This document shows positions 25,492-32,749 of a DNA stretch of 64,000 bases, one piece after another. The stretch lies in assembly GCA_046350655.1 (NCBI GenBank), contig JAXMAB010000004.1, positions 186,001 to 250,000 of the forward strand. The letters are read 5' to 3'. This DNA comes from JAEUHO01 sp046350655 (GTDB lineage Bacteria > Planctomycetota > PLA2 > JAEUHO01). The notes beneath the pieces were generated by a model that was given only the letters and a program-made list of their open reading frames with translations, was not told the origin of the DNA and did no database searches. The translations under genes and the position numbers were made by a program. The stretch's first letter is position 1. The number at the start of each line of letters is the position of its first letter.

Positions 25492-26784
25492 TCACGCGCC
25501 GAGGAAGCCCCAGGACTGCAGCAGGTCGCCGTCGCGGGCCCAGCGGTCGCTGATGTCGGTCCGGTAGAACATGTTCGGGATCATGACGTTGCGCACCCGC
25601 GCGTAGGCCTCGCGTTTCGCGTCGGCCATCGTGCTCGCCGTGCCGGTCACGACCAGCGCGTACCCGCTCGTGCCGGTGAGCAGCCAGTCGCCGGTCGCGT
25701 TGCGGCGCACGTCGCAGGGGTGGATGCCCTCGGTCATGGGCTTGCGCCACAGGACGACCGCGTCCTCCGCGTACTTCCGGAACGCCTTCGGGTCGTCGAA
25801 CGGGTACGGCGGCACGGCGACGACGACGCCGACCTGGAAGCCGCGGCGCGTGCGCAGCTCGAAGTCGTCGCCGCGGGCCTGGGCCGCGAGGAAGTCGCTC
25901 CAGGGCGACAGCACGCCGTCGAGCTGGATGTCGATGGTGGGGTAGCCGAAGCGGCACGTCGCCTCGAGGGGCACGATGCCGCGGCTCGACGCGATGCAGT
26001 TGAGGTCGAAGTAGCCCGTGTAGCCCGAGCGCGCGAGCGGGGCCTCGAAGCGGAGGATCGTCTCGCGCACGAGCGCGTTGGCGTCGGTCCAGAACATGCT
26101 CGTGCCCATCTCGCCGGTCGAGGGGCCGATCTCGCCGTCGAAGAGCTTCTTGTGCTCGAAGTTGACGCACGCGGGCAGCAGGAACCGCTTGCCGTTGAAG
26201 AACGCGCCGACCGCCACCTCGACGCCGGTGGCGTGCTTCTGGACCTGGAAGCCGAGGAGCTTCCCCGACCAGCCGCGGCGGAAGAACTCGAGCATGTGGA
26301 CGACGTCCTCGCCGTCCTCGTCCTGCCCGACGTACGACAGGACCTTCTCGTTCTGGGCCTCGCCGTTGGGCTTCACGACGTACCGGCCCGGGTTGGCCTT
26401 CACGAACGCGAGCGCGGCGTCGAACGAGTCGAAGTCCCACGACGGCAGCGTCGTCATGCCCGCCGCCTTCATCTCGGCCTGGCCGAAGTCGCGGTCGAGC
26501 TCGAGCCGGTCCCCGTACCGCGAGCCGCCGACGACGGCCTTCCCGCGCGCGCGCAGCGCCTCGCACGTCTCCCCCCGCTCGACGTCGTCGAAGACGATCA
26601 CGTCGGCCCAGTCCACGTGGTCCTCCCACGCGTCCACCTTGGGCACGAAGCCGTCGCCGACGCGCTTCTCGCCGCGGCTCTCGATCCACACGCGGGCCTC
26701 GGCGTCCTCCTCGATGACCTTGCGCGCGAGGCCGACGACGCCGCCGTACGTGGAGACGAAGAGGAAGCGACGGGCTCGTTCCAT
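25492..26784 (-). CDS. PurD-like ATP-grasp ligase
   Basis: A 430-residue ATP-grasp protein. RFLFVSTYGGVVGLARKV at the N-terminus, RYVVKPNGEAQNEKVLSYV (ATP-binding Lys), GVEVAVGAFFNGKRFL, and VPLEATCRFGYPTIDIQLDG near residue 270 resemble phosphoribosylamine-glycine ligase (GARS). The classical PurD N-terminus (GxGGREHAL) is absent, so it may ligate a different substrate. It is the last gene of a minus-strand run with two PilZ proteins, a membrane protein and a lasso B2-like protein, with no purine genes nearby. The ATG at 26784 is 11 bases from the upstream neighbour's stop. Confidence 0.7.
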   Translation of the reverse strand: MERARRFLFVSTYGGVVGLARKVIEEDAEARVWIESRGEKRVGDGFVPKVDAWEDHVDWADVIVFDDVERGETCEALRARGKAVVGGSRYGDRLELDRDFGQAEMKAAGMTTLPSWDFDSFDAALAFVKANPGRYVVKPNGEAQNEKVLSYVGQDEDGEDVVHMLEFFRRGWSGKLLGFQVQKHATGVEVAVGAFFNGKRFLLPACVNFEHKKLFDGEIGPSTGEMGTSMFWTDANALVRETILRFEAPLARSGYTGYFDLNCIASSRGIVPLEATCRFGYPTIDIQLDGVLSPWSDFLAAQARGDDFELRTRRGFQVGVVVAVPPYPFDDPKAFRKYAEDAVVLWRKPMTEGIHPCDVRRNATGDWLLTGTSGYALVVTGTASTMADAKREAYARVRNVMIPNMFYRTDISDRWARDGDLLQSWGFLGA

Positions 26785-26795
26785 GGCCCGACAGG

Positions 26796-27224
26796 CTACC
26801 CGAGCGACGGCGGGTCCTCGTCGGGCAGGGGCGCGGGACCCCGCGGGAGGTCGGGGCCCCGTCGCGGGCCGCGCGGGGACGCGTCGGGCGAGCGGCGGCC
26901 GGCCGCGACGGCCCCGGCCGCGAGCAGGAAGGCCGCGAGGGTCACGACGCCCTCGGGCCACGTCGCCCGCGCCCACGCGAGGCCCGCCGCCGCGCCGACG
27001 GCCGCCGCCGCGAGCGGCGCGACGCGGTCGCCGCGCGCGGGCCGCGACCACGTGACGACGCCCGCCGCGAGGCCGACGAGCAGGACGGGCAGCCACGCCA
27101 CGCGGAGCGGCGAGTCCATGCCGACCTCGCCCGCGACCGACGCGCCGAACGCCCACGCCGCGCGCACGAGCCCGGCCACGACCGCGGCGCCGACGACGAG
27201 GCGCGCGGCCGCGCCGCCCGTCAC
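26796..27224 (-). CDS. Small membrane protein of unknown function
   Basis: A 142-residue protein with about four predicted membrane segments (ARLVVGAAVVAGLVRAAWAF, then VAWLPVLLVGLAAGVVTW, APLAAAAVGAAAGLAWA and VVTLAAFLLAAGAVAAG) and a Pro/Arg-rich cytoplasmic tail. The GTG at 27224 overlaps the upstream PilZ gene stop (GTGA), so it is translationally coupled to it. I recognise no family. Confidence 0.6.
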   Translation of the reverse strand: MTGGAAARLVVGAAVVAGLVRAAWAFGASVAGEVGMDSPLRVAWLPVLLVGLAAGVVTWSRPARGDRVAPLAAAAVGAAAGLAWARATWPEGVVTLAAFLLAAGAVAAGRRSPDASPRGPRRGPDLPRGPAPLPDEDPPSLG

Positions 27225-27961
27225 GACGTCCTGCCGAGTCGGCGCAGGAACGCGTCCGGGAGGGGCGACGCCGTCTCGAGCGTCACGCAGAGGCCGTCCG
27301 TCGAGCTCGCGTGCACGTCGCGCGCGATCGCGTCGCCGGACCAGAGCGTGGCGTCGCCGAGCTGGACCCGCGTCGGCCGCGCCTCCACGCCGAGCGCGCC
27401 GCGCAGCTCGACGGCCGCGATCGGTCGCTGGGCGTCCACGCGGCCCTCGACGAAGCTCGACGCGCCGCGCACCGCCCGCAGCAGGCAGATCGGGCCGGAC
27501 TCCGGGTCGGTGACGAGCACCTGGATGGGCGGCCCGTTGCGGACGGGCGCGAGCGCGGGGATCGGCGTCGGCCGGCGCGTCTCCGTGATGCGCGCCCACT
27601 CGTCGGCGCCGAGCGGGCGCGCGAACTTCAGCCCGAGGCTGAGCTCGCCGCCGGCCTTCGGCGCGGCCACGACGCGCACGACGCGCGCGGGGATGCGGAT
27701 GTCGCCGTGCACGGGGAACCGGACGACGACGCCGCTCGTGAAGTGCCGCTCGATGACGCGGAACGCGCTGATCGCGTCCGTGGCCTCCTTGAAGCCCTGC
27801 AGCGTCCGCTCGGCCAGGCGGACCGCGACGCCTCCGGTCGAGACGTCCACCGCGCGGCCGTGGATCGTGACGCCGCCGCCCACCAGCTCGACCCGGGCGT
27901 CGAGGACGCGCCGCTCGGTCTGCCGCTTGCCGGAGAAGTGCGCGTGGGCGTCGTGGGGCAC
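27221..27961 (-). CDS. PilZ-domain protein
   Basis: About 246 residues. The N-terminal PilZ pattern is visible as RQTERRVLDARVEL, then GRAVDVSTGGVAVRL, with the Arg pair and the D/NxSxxG motif that bind cyclic di-GMP in functional PilZ domains. A second beta-rich half follows without a clear family. The start is uncertain: GTG at 27961 is the first in-frame start near the conserved part, TTG at 27997 is an alternative, and neither has a strong Shine-Dalgarno. It is a tandem paralog of the next upstream gene. It probably links c-di-GMP levels to the downstream membrane protein or enzyme (inference). Confidence 0.72.
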   Translation of the reverse strand: MPHDAHAHFSGKRQTERRVLDARVELVGGGVTIHGRAVDVSTGGVAVRLAERTLQGFKEATDAISAFRVIERHFTSGVVVRFPVHGDIRIPARVVRVVAAPKAGGELSLGLKFARPLGADEWARITETRRPTPIPALAPVRNGPPIQVLVTDPESGPICLLRAVRGASSFVEGRVDAQRPIAAVELRGALGVEARPTRVQLGDATLWSGDAIARDVHASSTDGLCVTLETASPLPDAFLRRLGRTS

Positions 27962-28010
27962 ACGGGAGGCATAGCCCCGGGGTGGCCCGGCTCGCAAGGG
28001 GCAACCGGCG

Positions 28011-28766
28011 TCACGCCCCCCGGGGCGGCGGCTCGAGGCGCGCGAGGACGTTCGACGGCAGCGTCGGGGTCACCTCGACGCGAGCGGTGGGCGGGTTCGT
28101 CCCGCCGTGGAACTCGCGCACGACGACCGTCCCGATCCAGAGGATCTCGGGGCCCGCGTCGATCCGCGCGGGCCGCGGCGCGGTGCCGAGGCGCTCGCGG
28201 AGCACCGCCGGGTCCGTCCGAGGGCCCGTGAACGCCAGGTCGAGCAACCCCGGGGCGCCCGCGGCCACGGCGCACTTCGCCAGGAGCCCGTGCGCCGGGT
28301 CGAGGATGCTCACGTCGAACGGCGCCTGCCGCCGGACCGGGCGCAGCCGCGTCGGCGCCGGCTGCGGCGGGCGGATCGCCAGCCGGGCCCACTCGTCGTC
28401 CGCGAGCGCGCGGGCCAGCCGCAACCCGAGGATCGGCGTGCCCTGCTCGCCGGTGCCGGTGCCGAAGCGCACGAGTTTCGCCGGGATCCGGATCTCCTGG
28501 GCCACGCGGAACTGCACGACCACCCCGCCCACGAACGCCTGCTGCAGCCCGCGCACGCGCGCGAGGGGGTCGCGGGCGTCCACGCCCTCCATCGGGGGGA
28601 CGTCGGCGACGTCCACGGCGACGCCCTGACGCGAGAGGTTGACGGCCCGTCCGGCGACGGCGAGCCGTCCGCCATGGAGCGTGACCGGGCAGTCGATCCG
28701 CTGCCGTCGCGTGGCCCGGCGTTCCGCCGGCCGCGGCAGGCCGTCCGCGCCTTCATTTTCCTTCAT
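28011..28766 (-). CDS. PilZ-domain protein, tandem paralog
   Basis: About 251 residues. RRATRRQRIDCPVTLHGG, then GRAVNLSRQGVAVDV, give the PilZ Arg-rich and NxSxxG motifs. The C-terminal half parallels the paralog immediately downstream (DDEWARL vs ADEWARI). I chose the ATG at 28766, which has a GAGGG upstream; the frame is open a further 13 codons to 28805. The upstream bases 28745-28815 are unusually AT-rich for this window and probably contain the promoter. Confidence 0.72.
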   Translation of the reverse strand: MKENEGADGLPRPAERRATRRQRIDCPVTLHGGRLAVAGRAVNLSRQGVAVDVADVPPMEGVDARDPLARVRGLQQAFVGGVVVQFRVAQEIRIPAKLVRFGTGTGEQGTPILGLRLARALADDEWARLAIRPPQPAPTRLRPVRRQAPFDVSILDPAHGLLAKCAVAAGAPGLLDLAFTGPRTDPAVLRERLGTAPRPARIDAGPEILWIGTVVVREFHGGTNPPTARVEVTPTLPSNVLARLEPPPRGA

Positions 28767-28827
28767 ATTTCCCTCATACCAAACACACCAGATTCCACCC
28801 AGCAAATCGGCCGTTTCGGCGGGCGGC

Positions 28828-29274
28828 TCAATCCGGAGGGAGGGGGTGGGGGGCGGACGCGTCGGTATCCGGTGGAAACCTTGCGACCTCGACGTAGGCC
28901 TTCGCGGGGTCGGCCCCCTCGAGGAACGGGGCGCCCCCTGCCTCGAGCCACGCGTGGGCCACGACCGGCCGCGCCGGGTCCGGCGTCCGCGCCACGCCGA
29001 GGACGAGCGTCGCCGCCGTCCCGCGGGCCCGCCCCTCCCGCAGCAGGGCGAGCGCCCGCGGCAGGCACGGCCGCGGCTCGCCGTCCGCCTCGAGCGCGGC
29101 GCGCAGCGCCCGCGCGAATCCCCGGAGCGATCCCGGCGCGGGCGCGCCGAGGGGCCGCGCGTGCACCCGCGCGACGAGCACGTCCACCGACGTCGTCGCG
29201 AGGTCGGCGCGCGCCGCCGCCAGCGCGGCCCGCGCGCGTCGTCCCCACACGAGCCGGGCGAGGAGCGTCTTCAC
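28828..29274 (-). CDS. Lasso-peptide B2-like transglutaminase-fold protein
   Basis: A 148-residue protein matching the C-terminal domain of lasso-peptide biosynthesis B2 proteins (McjB-type leader peptidase of the transglutaminase fold). Key residues are Cys in PCLPRALALLRE, the LVLGVAR strand, His in VVAHAWLEAGG, and the acidic residues that follow, giving the Cys-His-Asp triad. In true lasso clusters it works with a B1 recognition protein, an asparagine-synthase-like cyclase and a precursor peptide. None is recognisable here. The GTG at 29274 is the most sensible start but lacks a good ribosome-binding site. It is 60 bases upstream of the PilZ gene on the same strand. Confidence 0.72.
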   Translation of the reverse strand: MKTLLARLVWGRRARAALAAARADLATTSVDVLVARVHARPLGAPAPGSLRGFARALRAALEADGEPRPCLPRALALLREGRARGTAATLVLGVARTPDPARPVVAHAWLEAGGAPFLEGADPAKAYVEVARFPPDTDASAPHPLPPD

Positions 29275-29366
29275 GGGGACTGTGGTACGAGGGCGCACCG
29301 ATTGCGGAAGGATTCCGCGCCCCGTTCGCAGTCGGCACCGTGCGGCGCGGCGGCTCCGGGGGGTCC

Positions 29367-30242
29367 ATGGACTTCGCACCGGGTGCGTTCCGCGGGAAGA
29401 CGGCGTTCGTCACGGGCGGCGGCACCGGCCTCGGCCTCGCGATCTCCCGTCGCATCGGGACGCTCGGCGGACGCGTCGTCGTCGCGAGCCGCGACGTCGC
29501 CCACCACGCGACGCTCCTCGCGGACGGCGCGCGCGCCGGGTTCGAGGTCGCGTCGGTCGCCATGGACGTCACCCGCCCCGACGACGTCCGACGCGCCGTG
29601 CGCGCGACCGTGGACCGCTTCGGCGGCCTCGACGTGCTCGTGAACAACGCCGCCGGGAACTTCGTGCGGCCCGCGCTGCGGCTCGCGCCCAAGGCCTTCG
29701 CGACGGTGATCGACATCGCCCTCAACGGCGTCTTCACCTGCTCGCGCGAGGCGGCGCGCGTCATGGCGGCGCGCGGCAAAGGCGCCATCGTCAACGTGTC
29801 GGCGCCGTACGCGGCTTCGGGCAAGCCCGGCGTCGTCCACTCCGCCTGCGCGAAGGCCGGCGTCGAGTCGATGACGCGCACGCTCGCCGCGGAGTGGGCG
29901 CGGCTCGGCCTCCGCGTGAACGCCGTCTCGCCGGGCCCGTTCGAGAGCGAGGGCGCCGCGGACCGGCTGTGGCCCTCGCCCGCGATCGAGGAGGCCGTCC
30001 GTCGCCAGATCCCCGCGGGGCGCTTCGGCACCGCGGCGGAGGTCGCCGACCTCGTCGTGTTCCTGGCGAGCGACGCCGCCGCGTGGGTGAACGGCGCGGT
30101 CTGGGTGGTGGACGGCGGTTGGTCGCTGCCGACGTCGCTCCTCGAGGGGCTCGACGGCGGCGATCCGTTCGGACGCGGCGTCCGCCGCCGTCGTGGCGGC
30201 GACGCGGACGCCGGCGACGCCGGGCCCGACGACCCGTCCTGA
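29367..30242 (+). CDS. Short-chain dehydrogenase, 2,4-dienoyl-CoA reductase-like
   Basis: A 291-residue SDR. TGGGTGLGLAISRRI (residues ~17-31) is the NADP(H)-binding glycine motif, and NNAAGNF is typical. The region NVSAPYAASGKPGVVHSACAKAG has Lys but no Tyr in the usual YxxxK position; this pattern is characteristic of 2,4-dienoyl-CoA reductases (DECR type). NAVSPGPFESEGAADRL, then IPAGRFGTAAEVADLVVFLAS and WVNGAVWVVDGGW, also fit that group. It probably reduces unsaturated fatty acyl-CoA in beta-oxidation. The ATG at 29367 fits the fold start. A ~20-residue charged C-terminal extension is unusual. It is divergent from the B2-like gene. Confidence 0.82.
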   Translation: MDFAPGAFRGKTAFVTGGGTGLGLAISRRIGTLGGRVVVASRDVAHHATLLADGARAGFEVASVAMDVTRPDDVRRAVRATVDRFGGLDVLVNNAAGNFVRPALRLAPKAFATVIDIALNGVFTCSREAARVMAARGKGAIVNVSAPYAASGKPGVVHSACAKAGVESMTRTLAAEWARLGLRVNAVSPGPFESEGAADRLWPSPAIEEAVRRQIPAGRFGTAAEVADLVVFLASDAAAWVNGAVWVVDGGWSLPTSLLEGLDGGDPFGRGVRRRRGGDADAGDAGPDDPS

Positions 30243-30280
30243 CGCGGGCGACGGTCGCCCCGCGGACCGGACCCCGGCGC

Positions 30281-30320
30281 GGGACCGCGAGGCCCGGCGG
30301 CCGCCGGGCCTCGCGGTCCC
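30281..30320. repeat. Dispersed palindromic element, perfect 40-bp copy
   Basis: The left half GGGACCGCGAGGCCCGGCGG and its exact complement form an uninterrupted 40-bp palindrome. It lies between two convergent genes (SDR and the third sulfatase) and is the cleanest copy of the family in the window. Confidence 0.9.
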
Positions 30321-30370
30321 GGGAGCCCGTCCGCGCCCGTCCGCGGGCCGCGCCCGCGCGCGCACGGTCC

Positions 30371-31851
30371 TCAGCGCGGGGCGCGGTGCGCGCGGACGAC
30401 CTCCTCGAACGCGGGGGGAGCCGGGTGCCCGGCGGCAGCGGCCGCGTCTCGCCCGGGTCCGCGACGAGGTCGTAGACCTCCTCGACGGACGTGCGCGTGC
30501 GCAGGTCGGTGGTGCGGATCCACTTGTGCGCGCCGTCGCGCACCGCGACGAGCATCGCGTGGTCGTCGCCGCCGGTCTCGGTGCCGGTGCGCAGCTCCTC
30601 CGACGGGACCGGGCGGCCCGGCGCGCCGGAGAGCAGCGGGACGAGCGACGTCCCGTCGCCGCCCGCGGGGGGCGGGAGGCCCACGAGCTCGAGGGTCGTC
30701 GGGAGCACGTCGAGCAGGGAGCACGGCGCGGCGAAGCGACCGGGCGCGAACCCGGGCGCGCGCACGAACAACGGCACGTGGACCAGCTCGTCGTAGAGGC
30801 GGCGGCCGTGGTGCATGGTCCCGTGCTCGCCGAACCCCTCGCCGTGGTCGGCCGTGACGACGAGCACGGTGTCGTCGAGGAGGCGGAGGTCCTCGAGGGC
30901 GACGAGGAAGGCCGAGAGGGACGCGTCGAGCCGGCGCAGCCCCTCGACGTATGCGGTCCTGGCCTCGGCGGCGAGCGCGGGCGCCTCGGGGTCGGTGCGG
31001 AAGCCGTGCTCGAGCCAGCGGGTGACGGCCGCCTTGCGCGGGCCGCCGAACGCGGTGCCGAAGACGGCGTCACGCGAGGCGGCGTCGAGGAGGAAGCGGC
31101 GCACGAGGGAACGGCCGCCGTCGGCGGCCGCCTCGCGGTCGATCGCCGCGAGGTCGACGGCGGGCGCGGGCGTCGGCGGGGCGCGCAGGCGCGCGGGCGG
31201 CGCGAGGTACGGGTCGTGGGCCTCGTACGTGTGGAAGAAGAGGAACCGCGGGCGGAACGCGCGGCTGCCCGCGAACACCTTGAGCACGTTCTCCGCCTCG
31301 CCGGCGAAGGAGAACGGCGTGAACGGCTCGCGGAACCCCTGGAGCATGCCGTTGCCCGCGGCGACCCAGCCGCCGCCGGTGTACGCGACGGTGAACCAGC
31401 CCTGCGCGCCGAGGATCTCGGCGGCGGTCGTCACCGCGGGGACGAGCGACATGCCCTCGGAGAGCTCGCGCGCGCCGTGCGCGCTCGGCAGCAGGCCCGT
31501 GAGCAGCGACGCGACGGCCGGCCCGGTCCAGGGCGCGGGCGACGACGCCTGCGTGAACGCGACGGCGTGGCGCTCGAGCCAGGCCGACGTCGCGGGCATC
31601 GCGACGTCGCCCTTCGCCCACGGCGCGAACGCGTCGGCGCGCACGGTGTCGAGGCAGATCCACAGGACGTCGAGGCGCCGCGTCGCGACGGCCTCCGCCG
31701 AGGCGGGGCGCCCGTCGGCGGCGTACCGGACCGGGCGCGCCGGGGGCGCGGGCGCGGGCGCGGGGGGCGCGTCGCGCCCGCACCCGGCGGGCACGAGCGC
31801 GAGGGCGGTCAGCACCAGCGCGGCGGCGGGGCGGGGCAGGACACGGGCCAC
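30371..31851 (-). CDS. Sulfatase-like lipoprotein with an apparent C-terminal frameshift
   Basis: A lipoprotein (GTG at 31851; signal ends LALVPAGC with Cys24) of the alkaline phosphatase/sulfatase superfamily. CLDTVRAD gives the metal site, and APWTGPAVASLLTGL holds Thr109 at the nucleophile position. TADHGEGFGEHG and DVLPTTLELVG follow, and the end VYDLVADPGETRPLPPGTRLP matches the usual C-terminal stretch of sulfatases. After that the frame runs on for hundreds of bases antisense to the SDR gene. Adding one C in the C6 run (plus-strand G6 at 30413-30418) instead gives a natural end APPAFEEVVRAHRAPR and a stop at 30371. I annotate that corrected end. Either an assembly error or a real disruption of the last ~16 codons is possible. 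Confidence 0.75.
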
Positions 31852-31907
31852 AGGTCCCGAAACGCTACCGTGGACCGCGCCCTTCCCGCGGAATCCCCGT
31901 CCGAGGG

Positions 31908-32540
31908 TCAGGCGCGGCCGGCCGCCGGGGGCGTCGTCCGGAAGCGGTCGAGGTGGGCCCGGGCGGCCGTCACCGCGGTGTCGAGGGCGGCCGTCGACCG
32001 GTGGACCTTCGCGAGCAGGACGCCGCCCTCGAGCGTCGCGACGAGGAACGTCGCGAGCGCCGGGACGTCGGCGTCGTCGCGGAGCGCGCCCTGCGCCTGC
32101 GCGCGCCGCAGCTGCGACGCGAGCGCGTCGGCGAAGCCCTGGAACGTCTCGGAGAGCCGCGCGCGGAACCCCTCGTGGACGTCGGCCATCTCGGCCGCCA
32201 GCGTGCCGAACGGGCAGCCCCCGCGGCAGGTGCCCGAGCGCTGCGACGCGACGAAGTCCTCGAGGAAGCGGGCCACGCGCTCGAGCGGGGCCGGGCCGTC
32301 GGCGGCGAGCAAAGGGTCGAGGAACCGCACGCGGAACTCGTCGCGCCACCGCGCGAGCACCGCGTACCCGAGCTCGTCCTTGCTGGGGAAGTGGTGGTAG
32401 AGCGAGCCCTTCGGCACGCCGGTGTGCTCCACGACGTCGCCGATGGACGTGGCGCGGAAGCCGCGTTCGCGGAAGAGGTGGCCGGCCCGTTCGACGAGCG
32501 CGTCCCGGGTCGACGAGCCGCGGTTCGGCGGCGTACCCAT
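31908..32540 (-). CDS. TetR-family transcriptional regulator
   Basis: A 210-residue regulator. The N-terminal helix-turn-helix is clear: ERGFRATSIGDVVEHTGVPK, then GSLYHHFPSKDEL. The ligand-binding half contains CRGGCPFGTLAAEMA, a Cys-containing motif shared by a TetR subgroup related to LmrA/YxaF. GGGAGG lies upstream of the ATG at 32540. It is divergent from the transglutaminase lipoprotein gene; a palindrome in the shared upstream region may be its operator, and direct repeats CCTCCCACGGTCC lie just upstream of its start. The effector is unknown. Confidence 0.85.
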   Translation of the reverse strand: MGTPPNRGSSTRDALVERAGHLFRERGFRATSIGDVVEHTGVPKGSLYHHFPSKDELGYAVLARWRDEFRVRFLDPLLAADGPAPLERVARFLEDFVASQRSGTCRGGCPFGTLAAEMADVHEGFRARLSETFQGFADALASQLRRAQAQGALRDDADVPALATFLVATLEGGVLLAKVHRSTAALDTAVTAARAHLDRFRTTPPAAGRA

Positions 32541-32699
32541 CGTTCCTCCCACGGTCCATCCTCCTCCCACGGTCCTTCCGTGCACGTCCCGTCCGGGCGG
32601 GTTCTCCCCCGTCCTGCGCTGCGCGCCGGACGTCCTCGGGTCGGCCCCGTCCTCCGGGACGGCCTCGCGGCGACGTCCCGGACACGCCGGACGTTCTAC

Positions 32700-32737
32700 C
32701 CCGATCTGCAGGGCGCGTTGCGAGGTGCAGGATCGGG
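32700..32737. promoter_or_regulatory. Candidate TetR operator palindrome
   Basis: CCCGATCTGCA (32700-32710) faces TGCAGGATCGGG (32726-32737), a near-perfect inverted repeat with one bulged base. It lies 13 bases before the lipoprotein start codon and in the only space shared with the divergent TetR gene. Confidence 0.4.
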
Positions 32738-32749
32738 TACCGTAGGGCG

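Noticed and set aside
28828..29274. Complete lasso-peptide biosynthetic cluster
   Set aside because: Only the B2-like protein is present. I found no precursor-like small ORF, no PqqD-like B1 protein and no asparagine-synthase-like cyclase in the window.
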